A DNA stretch of 64,000 bases from Actinomycetes bacterium (GCA_021787035.1 JAJYMM010000166.1:25971-89970), one strand, 5' to 3'; numbered from the stretch's first letter, positions 16,442 through 26,613 are shown. The notes: generated from the sequence alone by a model not told the origin. A program made the numbers and translations.

Positions 16442-18052
16442 ATGTCCGAATCCAACCCACAGATCGGCGCTACTGTGGCCGAAGCCAGCAGCACCGAGAT
16501 GGGCACTTTTGATGAGTCGGGTGCCTATACGCCTCGCCAGGTCATCTCCGACGACCTAGGCGGGACGTCCTTCGAGGACGCGATAGCAGACACGATCATT
16601 GAGTTCGACGAGGGCGACATCGTCTCAGGCACCGTCGTCAAAGTCGACAATGACGAAGTCCTCCTCGATATCGGCTACAAGTCAGAGGGCGTTATCCCCG
16701 CACGAGAGCTGTCGATCCGCCACGACGTTGACCCCCACGATGTCGTGAAGGTGAGCGACAAGATCGAAGCCCTCGTCATGCAAAAGGAGGACAAGGAAGG
16801 TCGCCTCGTCCTATCCAAGAAGCGTGCTCAGTACGAGAGGGCTTGGGGGACGATCGAGGCCGTCAAAGAGCGCAACGGCACCGTGCGCGGCCCCGCCATC
16901 GAGGTAGTGAAGGGCGGGTTGATTGTCGACATTGGCCTGCGCGGGTTCTTGCCGGCTTCGCTGGTCGAGCTGCGCCGGGTGCGCGACCTGCAGCCGTATG
17001 TGGGTCGTGAGCTCGAAGCCAAGATCATCGAGCTAGACAAAAACCGCAACAACGTGGTGCTCTCGCGCCGGGCCTACCTGGAAGAGGCACAGCGGTCGCA
17101 ACGCGATGAGTTCCTCACCAACCTAAAGCCGGGCGAAATACGCGAAGGGGTCGTTTCGTCGGTCGTCAACTTCGGGGCGTTCGTCGACTTGGGCGGGATG
17201 GACGGTCTCATCCATGTCTCGGAACTTTCCTGGAAGCATGTCGACCACCCTGGGCAGGTGGTCCAGGTCGGCGACCGCGTGACCGTGCGGGTGCTCGACG
17301 TAGACACCGACCGCGAGCGGATCAGCCTTTCCTTGAAGGCTACGCAAGCAGATCCTTGGCAGGAGTTCGCCAACGCGCACCGTGTCGGTGAGCTGGTTTA
17401 CGGCCGCGTGACCAAGCTGGTCCCCTTCGGCGCCTTCGTGCAGGTCGGCGACGGTATCGAAGGCCTCGTTCACATCTCGGAAATGGCCGTCCACCACGTC
17501 GACCAGCCCGACCAGGTAGTGACGCCCGGTGAAGAGCTCTGGGTCAAGATCATCGACATCGACCTGGCCCGCCGGCGCATCAGCCTCTCGATCAAGCAGG
17601 CCGCCGAGGGGGGCGAAGTCGCAGCCGAGTACCGCGAGGCCTTCGGGGACCACGCTTACGACGAGCAGGGCAACTACATCGGCGCGTACACCCCGTTCGA
17701 GCCCGAGTCAGAAGCACAGGCGGCCTGGGCCGGCTATATCGCCGAGCAGGCAGAGCAGGCACAGTCCGAGCCCTCCGCTGCGGGCACCGCTTCATCCGAG
17801 CCCTCCGCTGCGGGCACCGCTTCATCCGAGCCCTCCGCTGCAGGCACCGCTTCATCCGAGCCAGACGGTGGGCCGGTTGCCGGTCAGCCAGAAGCTGCCT
17901 CGGCAGCGGGTTCGCCGGAGCCGGCAGAGGCATCTGATCCAACGGGCTCCTCCATGGAGGCGGCGCCTGAGCCAGCACCCTCAGCTGACGGTGCTGGTGG
18001 TGCCAACACTTCGCCGACAGACGAGCCGACGGAGACGAGCCCGACCAGCTGA
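16442..18052 (+). CDS. rpsA: 30S ribosomal protein S1
   Basis: Binds mRNA on the small ribosomal subunit. Four S1 domains are visible, opening at EGDIVSGTVV (about residue 57), NGTVRGPAIE, PGEIREGVVSS and GELVYGRVTK, as in other actinobacterial S1 proteins. AAGGAAG lies about 12 bases before the ATG. At 536 residues it is longer than the usual 480-500: after the fourth domain comes an acidic, Ala/Ser/Pro/Glu-rich tail of about 120 residues that includes three copies of a decapeptide (SEPSAAGTAS) encoded by 30-base repeats. coaE follows 47 bases later. Confidence 0.96.
   Translation: MSESNPQIGATVAEASSTEMGTFDESGAYTPRQVISDDLGGTSFEDAIADTIIEFDEGDIVSGTVVKVDNDEVLLDIGYKSEGVIPARELSIRHDVDPHDVVKVSDKIEALVMQKEDKEGRLVLSKKRAQYERAWGTIEAVKERNGTVRGPAIEVVKGGLIVDIGLRGFLPASLVELRRVRDLQPYVGRELEAKIIELDKNRNNVVLSRRAYLEEAQRSQRDEFLTNLKPGEIREGVVSSVVNFGAFVDLGGMDGLIHVSELSWKHVDHPGQVVQVGDRVTVRVLDVDTDRERISLSLKATQADPWQEFANAHRVGELVYGRVTKLVPFGAFVQVGDGIEGLVHISEMAVHHVDQPDQVVTPGEELWVKIIDIDLARRRISLSIKQAAEGGEVAAEYREAFGDHAYDEQGNYIGAYTPFEPESEAQAAWAGYIAEQAEQAQSEPSAAGTASSEPSAAGTASSEPSAAGTASSEPDGGPVAGQPEAASAAGSPEPAEASDPTGSSMEAAPEPAPSADGAGGANTSPTDEPTETSPTS
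17765..17854 (+). repeat. 30-bp tandem repeat x3 in rpsA tail
   Basis: Three units opening with TCCGAGCCCTCCGCTGCGGG, one base different in the third, encoding SEPSAAGTAS each. They lie outside the conserved S1 domains. Confidence 0.95.
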
Positions 18053-18099
18053 ACGAGACGGCGCCAGAGACCGAGCCGACGTCTTCATCTCGCGCGCTG

Positions 18100-18780
18100 T
18101 TGCGCATCGGCCTGAGCGGAGGGCTAGGCGCCGGCAAGTCGACCGTGGGCCGCTTGCTGGCGGCCCGAGGAGCGGTCGTCATAGACACCGACCAGGTGGC
18201 GCGCGAAGTGCTCGCTCCCGGTGGCGCCGGAGAGCGTGCGGTGCTCGAGCACTTCGGCCCCTCGGTGGCCCTCGCTAACGGTTCGCTCGACCGGCGGGCC
18301 CTGGCTGATCTCGTTTTCGCCGTTCCCTCCGAGCGGCTCGCTCTTGAAGCGATCACTCATCCACTCATCCGCAGGGGGGTCGAGGAACGCATCGCATCGC
18401 TCGAAGCCGGCGCAGACGCCGGCGCAACGCCCGCTCACGCCGGCGCAACGCCCGCTCACGCCGGCGCAACGCCCGCCGCCGCCCGAACCAGGGCCGTGGT
18501 CGTCATCGAGATCCCCCTCCTCGACGCCGCCCGCCGGCGGGACTACAGCCTCGACACCGTCGTCCTGGTCGAGGCCCCAGAAGCGGTGGCCGTCCTGCGA
18601 GCACAACGCCGGGGCATCTCGAGGGAGCAGGCCATCGCGCGCATGGCAGCCCAGCCGACGCCAGCGGACCGGCGCGCTGCAGCGGACCGTGTGATAACCA
18701 ATACCGGCTCCCTTCGAGAACTCGAAGCCCAGGTCAACGACTTGTGGGCCGACCTCGTCCAGGACGCGCCGGCCGAATAG
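18100..18780 (+). CDS. coaE: dephospho-CoA kinase
   Basis: Catalyses the last step of coenzyme A synthesis, phosphorylating dephospho-CoA. The 226-residue frame has P-loop GGLGAGKS (residues 7-14), the [10 protein letters not shown] substrate motif and the [14 protein letters not shown]-terminal signature. The start is a TTG at 18100, a few residues before the P-loop as expected; no ribosome binding site is clear, so coupling to rpsA (stop 18052) is likely. Between the CoA-binding segment and VVVIEIPLL sits an unusual insert of AGATPAH repeats from 21-base units. rpsA-coaE-uvrB is a conserved actinobacterial order. Confidence 0.94.
   Translation: MRIGLSGGLGAGKSTVGRLLAARGAVVIDTDQVAREVLAPGGAGERAVLEHFGPSVALANGSLDRRALADLVFAVPSERLALEAITHPLIRRGVEERIASLEAGADAGATPAHAGATPAHAGATPAAARTRAVVVIEIPLLDAARRRDYSLDTVVLVEAPEAVAVLRAQRRGISREQAIARMAAQPTPADRRAAADRVITNTGSLRELEAQVNDLWADLVQDAPAE
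18418..18480 (+). repeat. 21-bp tandem repeat x3 in coaE
   Basis: Three units of GCCGGCGCAACGCCCGCTCAC (the last ends GCCGCC), encoding AGATPAH inside the kinase, in a loop just before the VVVIEIPLL strand. Confidence 0.92.
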
Positions 18781-18859
18781 CGCTTGCGGCCCTGGGAAAG
18801 GCGACGGCAAGCCCTCTCGAGGCCCAGCATCGTCACAACCCCCGGGTACCATCAAGGCT

Positions 18860-20941
18860 GTGCCCCCGTTTAAGGTCGTCTCCGAGTGGTCGCCCGCCGG
18901 CGACCAGCCCAAAGCCATAGAGCTCCTGAGCGAGGGCGTGCGAAGAGGCGACCGTTTCCAGACCCTCCTCGGGATAACTGGGAGCGGCAAGAGCGCGACC
19001 ATCGCCTGGACGATCGAGCAGGTCCAGCGGCCGACGCTCGTGATAGAGCCAAACAAGTCACTGGCTGCACAGTTCGCAAACGAGATGCGCGAGCTGTTCC
19101 CTGAAAACCGGGTCGAGTACTTCGTTAGTTACTACGACTACTACCAGCCCGAGGCCTACATCCCAACGAGCGACACCTACATCGAGAAGGACAGCTCTAT
19201 AAACGACGAGATCGACCGCCTGCGCCACTCGGCGACGAGCGCACTGCTGACCCGCCGGGACGTGATCGTGGTCGCTTCCGTCTCGTGCATCTACGGCATG
19301 GGCTCACCCGAGGAGTACGCCCACCAGATCCTCCCCCTGGCCGTCGGCGAGGAGCACGACCAGCGAGACGTCCTCTCGCAACTCGTCAGCATGCAGTACG
19401 AGCGCAACGACACCAACCTCGTCCGAGGCAAGTTCCGGGTCCGTGGAGACACGATCGAAGTCCACCCGGCCTACGAGGAGCACGTACTGCGCATCCAGCT
19501 CTTCGGCGACGAGATCGAGCGTATAACTTGGGTCGACCCCCTGACAGGCGAGCTCTTGGGTGACGTAGGCGACGTCGTCGTCTTCCCTGCCACCCACTAC
19601 GTTGCCGGCGACGAGCGCATGCGAGTGGCGATCGCGGGCATCGAGGCCGAACTGCAGCAGCGCCTCGCTTACTTCGAGAAGGAGGGCAAGCACCTCGAAG
19701 CCCAGCGGCTCCGCATGCGCACGAGCTACGACCTAGAGATGCTCGCCGAGATCGGCAGTTGTTCGGGCATCGAAAACTACAGCCGCCACATTGACGGCCG
19801 CTCCCCGGGCGAGCCGCCCCACACGCTCCTCGACTTCTTCCCCAAGGACTACCTCTTGGTGATAGACGAGTCGCACCAGGCCGTGCCACAGCTGCACGGC
19901 CAGTACGAAGGAGACCGCTCCCGTAAGGAGACCCTGATCGAGCACGGGTTCCGGCTCCCCTCCGCAGCGGACAACCGGCCGCTTCGCTTCGAGGAGCTCC
20001 TGCAACGCCTCAACCAGTGCATCTTCATGTCAGCCACGCCGGCGGCCTATGAGATCTCCCAATCGACCCAGGTGGTGGAGCAGATCGTGCGCCCGACCGG
20101 CCTGATCGACCCCGAAGTAGTCGTACGGCCGACAAAGGGCCAGATCGACGACCTGATCGCGGAGGTGACCAAGAGGATCGCTGCGGGCGGGCGGGTCCTC
20201 GTCACAACGCTCACCAAAAAGATGGCCGAGGACCTCACCGACTACCTCCTCGAGCAGGGCCTCAGGGTCCGCTACCTTCACTCCAACGTCGAGACCCTCG
20301 AGCGCATCGAGATACTGCGCGACTTGCGCTTAGGAGAGTTTGATGTCCTCGTAGGCATTAATCTGTTACGAGAGGGCCTCGACTTGCCAGAGGTCTCGCT
20401 TGTGGCGATCCTCGACGCCGACAAGGAGGGGTTCCTCCGCTCCGAGACCTCCCTCGTCCAGACCATCGGCCGTGCTGCCCGCAACGTTGACGGTGCCGTC
20501 ATCATGTACGCAGACCAGATGACCGACTCGATGCGCCGAGCCATCTCGGAGACCCACCGTCGGCGTCACCTCCAACAGGAGTACAACGCCGAGCACGGGA
20601 TCAACCCGCAGACCATCCGCCGAGCAGTCAGCGACATCTTGGTCATGCTGGGCCGAGGAGCTCAAGGCGACGGCGACGGCGACGGCACGCCACGTCGAGG
20701 ACGGGGTAAGGCCCCTGTGCCCGGATCAGATAGGCGGAGCCGGCGCCATGACCGTTCCCGTTCCGAGCTCGCCAACATGCCCAAAGCCGACATCAGCCGG
20801 CTCATCTCCGCCTTGGAGGAGGAGATGCGCGACGCGGCCGGCGACCTCCGCTTCGAGTACGCGGCCCGCCTTCGCGACGAGATAACGGACCTGAAAAAGG
20901 AGTTGAAAGGGCTCACTGAGATCGGGGTCGGGGTAAAGTGA
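18860..20941 (+). CDS. uvrB: excinuclease ABC subunit B
   Basis: Helicase-like subunit that verifies damage and recruits UvrC. The protein is 693 residues from a GTG start. P-loop GITGSGKS is at residues 38-45; the beta-hairpin region reads [12 protein letters not shown]; the DEAD-like box is DESH; helicase motifs V and VI ([22 protein letters not shown]) are intact. The C-terminal UVR motif ([20 protein letters not shown]) matches the one in UvrC. uvrA, uvrB and uvrC are all inside 14 kb but in three separate transcription units. Confidence 0.98.
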   Translation: MPPFKVVSEWSPAGDQPKAIELLSEGVRRGDRFQTLLGITGSGKSATIAWTIEQVQRPTLVIEPNKSLAAQFANEMRELFPENRVEYFVSYYDYYQPEAYIPTSDTYIEKDSSINDEIDRLRHSATSALLTRRDVIVVASVSCIYGMGSPEEYAHQILPLAVGEEHDQRDVLSQLVSMQYERNDTNLVRGKFRVRGDTIEVHPAYEEHVLRIQLFGDEIERITWVDPLTGELLGDVGDVVVFPATHYVAGDERMRVAIAGIEAELQQRLAYFEKEGKHLEAQRLRMRTSYDLEMLAEIGSCSGIENYSRHIDGRSPGEPPHTLLDFFPKDYLLVIDESHQAVPQLHGQYEGDRSRKETLIEHGFRLPSAADNRPLRFEELLQRLNQCIFMSATPAAYEISQSTQVVEQIVRPTGLIDPEVVVRPTKGQIDDLIAEVTKRIAAGGRVLVTTLTKKMAEDLTDYLLEQGLRVRYLHSNVETLERIEILRDLRLGEFDVLVGINLLREGLDLPEVSLVAILDADKEGFLRSETSLVQTIGRAARNVDGAVIMYADQMTDSMRRAISETHRRRHLQQEYNAEHGINPQTIRRAVSDILVMLGRGAQGDGDGDGTPRRGRGKAPVPGSDRRSRRHDRSRSELANMPKADISRLISALEEEMRDAAGDLRFEYAARLRDEITDLKKELKGLTEIGVGVK

Positions 20942-21091
20942 CGGGCCCCAGGACGAACCGCCCAAAAACAACGCTGCAAGGGGCCCAGATCAGCTCAACG
21001 TGCTCCATTCTTGAAGACGTAAGTGGCGCAATACGCCGTTTTCGCCTACAAGATCGAGGCAGGCTCCTTGCCTGCGAGCTAGGATCGCGCC

Positions 21092-21979
21092 GTGGACCCC
21101 GCTGGCCCGCAACACGCGACCCGTGCCGGCAATAACCAGACCAACCAGATGATGATGTCATGTCGGTCCCGCCTGCGGGGCTACCGACGCTTAGCAGCTG
21201 CTGCGGTGGCAGCCGTTACCCTCTGCATGGGGTTGGCAGCCCCTGCGGAAGCGGCTTCACCTCGGATCTCGGAGACACTGGTGTCCCCACGACCGTCCGT
21301 GCAACCGGCCCTGAGAGCTGCGAGCACCCTGAGAGCTGCGAGCACCCTGAGAGCTGCGAGCACCCTGAGAGCTGCGAGCACCCTGAGAGCTGCGACGGCT
21401 GCAAGCGCCGCCTTTACCTGCGACCTCATCGGCAAACAAATGGTCTCCGGCACTCCTGACATCGCCACGCGCATGGTCCCGGCGATCCAATCCGTTCGGC
21501 TAGTACCCACTCGCGGCGGCTTGATCGTGACGTACCGTTTCCGCCCCGGCTTCGCCCTCGCCCCGGAAGGAGTTTACTTCGCCTGGTCCGTTTACTTATA
21601 CCGCCACCGCACCGATGCGAACAACTCCACCCTGGCAATACAGCTGCAGGTCGAAGACAGGGGCAAGGGCTGGCAGCCAAGCGGATGGAGCGCTCTCGCG
21701 TCAACTTACTACCAAACCCAACCCCTCGCCGGGAAGATCCGCACCGACAAGGCACGAGACGAGATGTCGGTGTACTTCCCGCCCGGCTTCGCCAACCTCA
21801 AACCACCATTTTACTGGTATGCGAGCCAGGTAGTTTACCGCGGCTACCTACCCAAGGATTCCAAGAAAGCGCACCAGGACTTTGGTGTAAATGGTTCGAT
21901 AACCAACGACTGCCCGAGCGGCGTGCGCACGGGAACCTTTAGCCTCCCCTACCCCGCCAAACTCTTGGCTGCGGGATAA
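21092..21979 (+). CDS. secreted protein with LRAAST repeats, unknown function
   Basis: No family recognised. Either the GTG at 21092 (AGGA 8 bases before it) or the ATG at 21149, which would put a tidy signal peptide at the N-terminus, is the start. After the hydrophobic segment ending APAEAAS come four LRAAST repeats, a partial fifth, and a domain of about 190 residues with two cysteines (FTCDLIG, NDCPSG) and many aromatics (YFAWSVYLYRHR, PPFYWYASQVVYRG), suggesting a disulfide-stabilised beta-sandwich. It stands alone downstream of uvrB. Its 3' end including the stop codon is duplicated directly downstream. Confidence 0.75.
   Translation: MDPAGPQHATRAGNNQTNQMMMSCRSRLRGYRRLAAAAVAAVTLCMGLAAPAEAASPRISETLVSPRPSVQPALRAASTLRAASTLRAASTLRAASTLRAATAASAAFTCDLIGKQMVSGTPDIATRMVPAIQSVRLVPTRGGLIVTYRFRPGFALAPEGVYFAWSVYLYRHRTDANNSTLAIQLQVEDRGKGWQPSGWSALASTYYQTQPLAGKIRTDKARDEMSVYFPPGFANLKPPFYWYASQVVYRGYLPKDSKKAHQDFGVNGSITNDCPSGVRTGTFSLPYPAKLLAAG
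21311..21400 (+). repeat. 18-bp tandem repeat x5 (LRAAST)
   Basis: Four perfect units of CTGAGAGCTGCGAGCACC and a fifth that diverges in its last third. Confidence 0.95.
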
Positions 21980-22008
21980 GGACTGCACTCTTGGCTGCGG
22001 GATAAGGA
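21961..22008 (+). repeat. direct repeat duplicating a gene's stop codon
   Basis: A 22-base sequence containing CTTGGCTGCGGGATAAGG occurs at 21961-21982, where it covers the last codons and TAA of the secreted-protein gene, and again at 21987-22008 outside the gene. Confidence 0.95.
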
Positions 22009-22356
22009 TAACGACTGCCACCTCGCCAACAAGACGTGACCACCCCTTGGTAGATGGGCGGACGGCTCTTGGGGGTCTCTATCGGCAAAGGGCCGCCACC
22101 AACCTGGTGCAACCCGCGGAGACCGAAGGCCACGCCCCCGACGGCAAGTCCATGGTACCAGCTACACTACTCGCGCTCAGAAAGGGCTTCCTGGATCACC
22201 GGGTTGCTCGAAAAGCGCCACAGGCGGGCCAGATCTGACCGGTGGGTGCTCTTGCCAGGGGATAGTGGGCGGTGGGGACTGACCGCCGAGGCGCCGCCAA
22301 AACGCCAGAGGCAGGAGCGTTTCGGCGACGCTACCTCGCTCAGATGCATACCTCGC
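22009..22356. other. non-coding gap before the ABC transporter operon end
   Basis: 348 bases with no ORF I can support. Only a 12-base direct repeat (TACCTCGCTCAG at 22332 and 22349) stands out next to the stop of the last transporter gene. No convincing terminator hairpin was found. Confidence 0.6.
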
Positions 22357-23475
22357 TCAGTTTTCTACCGCCACCGAGTGGCCGGGCTCGCACTCGACTA
22401 GGGGCGGGGGCGCAGACTCGGCGACCACTTCCTCGAGGCTCTGGCGCCGGCGGCCGCGCCGCTGCCAGCGCTCGCCCTCCATCTCCATGAGGCTGGGTCG
22501 AGGGCCTGGCGCTTTGTCAGCCAGTGCCGTACCAGTCGGGGCCAGCGCCGCTCGCGCCGGCTCCTCGCGCCTGAGCGGGGAAAGCGGGCCCTTCGAATAG
22601 CGCCTCTCTTCCGAGAACCCATTCGTAGCCCTCGCATTAGAGCCGTTTTGGCCTGCATGGCTAGAGCCATTGACGGTCAGTTCAAAAGGCGCCCACTTCT
22701 TGTGCAACTGAGGCACCGCCGTGAGCAGGCTCTTGGTGTACTTGTGCTGAGGGTTACCGAAGACCTTGGTAGTGTCCCCCATCTCGACGATCGCCCCGTT
22801 GCGGAGGATGACCGTCTTGTCGCTTATGTAGTTGCCGAGGGAGAGGTCGTGGGTGATAAAGAGGATCCCAAGGCCCTGCTTCTTCAAAGTGACGAGCATG
22901 TTGAGCACGTCAACGCGGGTGGAAGCGTCGAGCATGCTTATGATCTCGTCGGCTATCAGGAGCTTCACGTCAAGAAGCAGGGCCCGCGCCACGAGGAGGC
23001 GCTGCTGCTGGCCCCCGGACAGCTGATGGGGGAACTTGTTTAGGACGTCGTCCGGGTTGAGCGCAACGGTCTCCAAGGCGGCGTCCACCTTGGCTTCCCA
23101 GGTGTGTTTGGCCATGTGGTCGAAATACTCTTGGCGGACCATCTCGAAGACGCGATCGGCCTTGTACACGGGGTTGTAGGAGCTGAAGGGGTCCTGGAAG
23201 ACCCCCTGGACGTACCTGTAGTAGTCGTGGAGCGCCCGGCCCTTCTTCGGCGTCACGTCTTCGCCCTCGAAGCTGACCCGGCCACCCGAGGCAGGGATCA
23301 AACGCAGGACGATCTTGCCGAGTGTCGACTTCCCCGAACCGCTTTCGCCGATCAAGGAAACGACCTCGCCCCGCTCGATGCCGAAGCTCACTTGGCGCAA
23401 TGCCGGCTTGAAGTCCGCTCCGAAGGTGCCCGATTTGTAAACCTTTGAGACCTTGTCCAGATCGAGCATGCTCAT
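22357..23475 (-). CDS. family 5 ABC transporter ATP-binding protein (DppF/OppF-like)
   Basis: One of two ATPases of an oligopeptide/oligosaccharide-type importer. Walker A is GESGSGKST; the Q-loop QDPFSSYNP, signature LSGGQQQR and the Walker B/D-loop region IADEIISMLDAS are intact, and the H-loop is FITHD. The 372-residue protein ends in an about 110-residue low-complexity tail after the normal domain. Its ATG overlaps the stop of the preceding ATPase gene (ATGA). It is the last of five operon genes: binding protein, two permeases, two ATPases. Confidence 0.93.
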   Translation of the reverse strand: MSMLDLDKVSKVYKSGTFGADFKPALRQVSFGIERGEVVSLIGESGSGKSTLGKIVLRLIPASGGRVSFEGEDVTPKKGRALHDYYRYVQGVFQDPFSSYNPVYKADRVFEMVRQEYFDHMAKHTWEAKVDAALETVALNPDDVLNKFPHQLSGGQQQRLLVARALLLDVKLLIADEIISMLDASTRVDVLNMLVTLKKQGLGILFITHDLSLGNYISDKTVILRNGAIVEMGDTTKVFGNPQHKYTKSLLTAVPQLHKKWAPFELTVNGSSHAGQNGSNARATNGFSEERRYSKGPLSPLRREEPARAALAPTGTALADKAPGPRPSLMEMEGERWQRRGRRRQSLEEVVAESAPPPLVECEPGHSVAVEN

Positions 23476-24623
23476 GGTTGCCCCTTGCCAACAGGCGCCT
23501 CGAGGCCCTCGCTCACCCGGGGAGCGAGGGCGGTGGCATTCGCGTCGCCTGGGCGCTCCGACCCAGGCCCCTCCGCGCCCCCTGGGTGCTCAACTTCACC
23601 CCCGGCTCGGCCGATCGACGGGGCACTCCCGGCGGCGCCCTCGTGCGCCCACCCACCGAGGCCCTTCACCTCGTCCGAAGCTTTCCAGCAGGCGACCTGG
23701 TGCCCAGGGAGAAGCTCCACGAAAGGCGGTTCGTCTCTGCACCTGTCACGGGCGAAGGGGCAACGGTCCTTGAAGCGGCAACCCGAGACCACGTCAAGTA
23801 ACGAGGGCGGCCTTCCAGGGATCCCGGTGAGCTCCTTGTCCTCATAACGCAGCCCCACCTCGGGAAGCGAGGACAGCAGGGCTTGAGTGTAAGGGTGCAG
23901 CGGCTTGTCGACGATGGTGGATGCATCGGCCTTTTCGGCCAGCTTGCCCGCGTACATGATCGTGATCGTGTCTGCTATCTGCGCCAATATCGACAGGTCG
24001 TGGGTTATCACGATCATGCTCTTTACGTAACCGAGGTCCCTAAACTCAGTGAGCAGCTCACCGACCGCCCGTTGGTTGGAGACGTCGAGCGCCGAGGTGA
24101 CCTCATCCGCGATGAGGAGCGAGGGGTTGAGGAGCGTCGATATCACCATCGTCGCCCGCTGCCGCATGCCGCCGGAGAGCTCGAAGGGGTACATGCCGAG
24201 CACGTTGTCAGGTAGGCCTACTAACGATATGCGCCGCCGGAATTCTGGGAGAACGTCCGCCAAGTGGAACCCGCGTGCCTTCAGCAAGTCGCGAGCGAGC
24301 GAGCCGATCTTCTTCGTAGGGTTGAGCGCGCTCATGGCGTATTGGGGGATGATCGAGACGTCTCGCATCCGATGGCGGTTCATAGCCCGGTAATTGGAGA
24401 TGGGCAGCGCTTTGCCGTCGAGATCCACCGTGCCCCCGACGTGCCTCATCCGGCCCTCGAGGAATATCAGGCTGTTGCCGAGCGTGGACTTGCCAGAGCC
24501 GGACTCGCCGGCCAGGCCCATTATCTCCTTGTCGGCAACCTCGAAGGTGACGTCGTCCACGGCTTGGACGTCGCCACGCAGGGTGCGGTAAGCGATTTGC
24601 AGGTTGCGGACCGAGAGGCTCAT
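23472..24623 (-). CDS. family 5 ABC transporter ATP-binding protein (DppD/OppD-like)
   Basis: The second ATPase of the importer. Start chosen at ATG 24623, which overlaps the upstream permease stop (ATGA) and puts the conserved SLSVRNLQIAYRT at the N-terminus; an ATG at 24755 would lie inside the permease gene. Walker A is [10 protein letters not shown], signature ELSGGMRQR, Walker B LLIADEVTSALD, H-loop VITHD. The C-terminal oligo_HPY region with CRFKDRCPFARDRC is typical of OppD/DppD. An extra tail of about 65 Gly/Ala/Pro-rich residues follows the family's usual end. Confidence 0.93.
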   Translation of the reverse strand: MSLSVRNLQIAYRTLRGDVQAVDDVTFEVADKEIMGLAGESGSGKSTLGNSLIFLEGRMRHVGGTVDLDGKALPISNYRAMNRHRMRDVSIIPQYAMSALNPTKKIGSLARDLLKARGFHLADVLPEFRRRISLVGLPDNVLGMYPFELSGGMRQRATMVISTLLNPSLLIADEVTSALDVSNQRAVGELLTEFRDLGYVKSMIVITHDLSILAQIADTITIMYAGKLAEKADASTIVDKPLHPYTQALLSSLPEVGLRYEDKELTGIPGRPPSLLDVVSGCRFKDRCPFARDRCRDEPPFVELLPGHQVACWKASDEVKGLGGWAHEGAAGSAPSIGRAGGEVEHPGGAEGPGSERPGDANATALAPRVSEGLEAPVGKGQP

Positions 24624-25621
24624 GTTTCCCTCAACTTGGGGTTGAATACTTCGTCGAGGCCGACGTTCGCCACGAGCAAGGCGGCGACCATCAATGTCAT
24701 GACCGCGCCGGGCGGGATAAACCACCACCACAGGTGCAGCTGCAACCCGCTCCAAAGCTCCGCCAAGTTGAGCATGTCGCCGAGGGAGACGCCGCTGGTC
24801 GGGCCGAGGCCCAAGAAATCGTAGTTGACGGCGATCAGCATCGAGCTGCCGAACAGCAATATGAACGCAAGCAGGATGTACGACGCCATGTTGGGTGCGA
24901 TGTCCTTCAGGACTATCGACGGACCACGCTTGCCCGAAAGCCTCGCCAAGTCGACGAAGTCGCGCTGGCGGAGTGTAAATGTCTGCGCCCGCACCGCCCT
25001 CGCCACCCAGGGCCAGGTCGTGACCCCGATGAACACGCCCTCAAAGAAGGCGCTGTGGCTCTTCAGGTAGGCACCGATCACGATCAAGAGCACTAGAGAG
25101 GGGATCATCACGACTATGTAGGTGAAGGTCTGGAGGACCTCGTCCAGCCACCCTCCTCGCCAGCCGGCGATGAACCCGATCGCGAGGCCGATAATGCCGG
25201 CAAACGCCGCCCCGAGGAAGCCCACCAGGTAGCTTTCCCGGAGCGAATCGAGCAGCAGCGAAAAGACGTCCTGGCCGAAATAGCTGGTCCCCAACAAGTG
25301 GCTCCAAGACGGGTGGAGGAACGCCGGGGCAACGAACTGTTTGGGAGGATAAGGGGCCACGAAGGGGCCGATTATGGCCGCGAGCACGAATATGATCTCC
25401 ACGCTCAGCCCGATCACCAGCTTCTTGTTGCGCACGGCGAAGTACAAGAACTCCCAGCGCCGGCCGCCGGAATAAACCTTGCGCTTACCCGCCCCACTGG
25501 CAACGGGGGCTGTGGCGCTAGGCGAGACGGCGGCGAGGGGGGCACCGACGGCGAGGGGGGCACCGGCGGCGAGGGGGGCACCAGTCGTGCCCGTGGCGGC
25601 CGTCTGGTCGGCGTCGCTCAT
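24620..25621 (-). CDS. family 5 ABC transporter permease (DppC/OppC-like)
   Basis: Inner-membrane permease with about six membrane segments. Start ATG 25621 overlaps the upstream permease stop (ATGA). The N-terminal cytoplasmic stretch contains three GAPLA(A/V) repeats from 18-base units, then the OppC_N-like first helix (KLVIGLSVEIIFVLAAIIGP) and a permease loop containing RDFVDLARLSGKRG, which contacts the ATPase. An upstream in-frame ATG at 26068 would cover most of the neighbouring permease and is rejected. Confidence 0.92.
   Translation of the reverse strand: MSDADQTAATGTTGAPLAAGAPLAVGAPLAAVSPSATAPVASGAGKRKVYSGGRRWEFLYFAVRNKKLVIGLSVEIIFVLAAIIGPFVAPYPPKQFVAPAFLHPSWSHLLGTSYFGQDVFSLLLDSLRESYLVGFLGAAFAGIIGLAIGFIAGWRGGWLDEVLQTFTYIVVMIPSLVLLIVIGAYLKSHSAFFEGVFIGVTTWPWVARAVRAQTFTLRQRDFVDLARLSGKRGPSIVLKDIAPNMASYILLAFILLFGSSMLIAVNYDFLGLGPTSGVSLGDMLNLAELWSGLQLHLWWWFIPPGAVMTLMVAALLVANVGLDEVFNPKLRET
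25531..25584 (-). repeat. 18-bp tandem repeat x3 in permease N-terminus
   Basis: Three units of CGGCGAGGGGGGCACCGR encoding GAPLAA/V in the cytoplasmic N-terminal tail of the DppC-like permease. Confidence 0.9.
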
Positions 25622-26613
25622 GCTGCCGCCCCCTGCATGCTCAGGCGTGTCCTCGGGTCGATCAAGATGTAGACGATGTCGATCACGAAGTTGGCCACGA
25701 GGACTCCGACGATTATGAAGATGAAAATGCCTTGCAATAAAGAGTAGTCCTGGTCCGTGGCTGCGGTGTAGATGAGGTGGCCGAGACCTGGGTACTGGAA
25801 CACTACCTCGGTCACGATGTTGCCCCCGATCACCGTCCCCAGGGCGAGCGCGAGGCCCGACAGCTGCGGCAGCACGGCGTTGCGGTAAGCGTAACGGCGG
25901 ACCAGCCGGCTCGGAGCCCCGAGCGCCCTGAGGTACCGGGCGTAGTCGGTCTCGAGCTCGTATATCACGAGGTTGCGCATGCCGATCGACCAGCCCCCGA
26001 AGCTGACGAGGAACACCGTGAGGAAGGGAAGGAACCAATGGCTGACCAAGCCCCATATGTACACCCACGTGAAGCCGGCAGCGACGCCCGCTGCAGACCC
26101 GCCCTGCACTGGGAACCAGCGCTCGATCTGCGCCAGGTAAAAAGCCGCGGCCAGTGCCAGCCAGGCATAGGGCATGGCCTGGAAGAGGTAGCCGAGAGGC
26201 AAGACCGTGTTGTCAAGGGCTTTGCGCCGTGCCGCCATGGCGCCGACGCGGTTGCCAAGGACGTAGGACAGCGTGATGGCCGGCACGAGGAGCGCCAAGG
26301 TGTAGGGCGCTGCCTGGGCTATCAACGTGGTGACCTTCTCGGGGAAGGCATAGAGGCTGATCCCGAGGTTGCCATGGAAAAGGTTGTCCCAGTAGTGCCA
26401 GTACTGGTCCCAGATAGGCAGGTTGTACCCGAACGCCTTATTGAAGAGCTGGTAAAGCGCCGTCCATGGCCCCTGTGAGTTCAGTGAGAACCTGGATACG
26501 TAAGCTGCTATCGGGTTGCCTGGCATGAGCCGGGGTATGGCCCAGTCGATCGTCACGCCGGCCCAGAAGGCCAGCAAGTAAAGACCGATCTTCCGGGCGA
26601 AGTACCGGGTCAC
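25618..26613 (-). CDS. family 5 ABC transporter permease (DppB/OppB-like)
   Basis: First permease of the importer. Start chosen at GTG 26613 because AAAGGAGA lies 6 bases upstream; a GTG at 26637 would add eight residues. The protein starts VTRYFARKIGLYLLAFW, has the family's periplasmic loop after the first helix, and carries the permease-ATPase contact loop (ETDYARYLRALGAPSR). It is separated from the binding-protein gene by a hairpin at 26650-26689, so its level may be set below that of the binding protein. Confidence 0.93.
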   Translation of the reverse strand: MTRYFARKIGLYLLAFWAGVTIDWAIPRLMPGNPIAAYVSRFSLNSQGPWTALYQLFNKAFGYNLPIWDQYWHYWDNLFHGNLGISLYAFPEKVTTLIAQAAPYTLALLVPAITLSYVLGNRVGAMAARRKALDNTVLPLGYLFQAMPYAWLALAAAFYLAQIERWFPVQGGSAAGVAAGFTWVYIWGLVSHWFLPFLTVFLVSFGGWSIGMRNLVIYELETDYARYLRALGAPSRLVRRYAYRNAVLPQLSGLALALGTVIGGNIVTEVVFQYPGLGHLIYTAATDQDYSLLQGIFIFIIVGVLVANFVIDIVYILIDPRTRLSMQGAAA

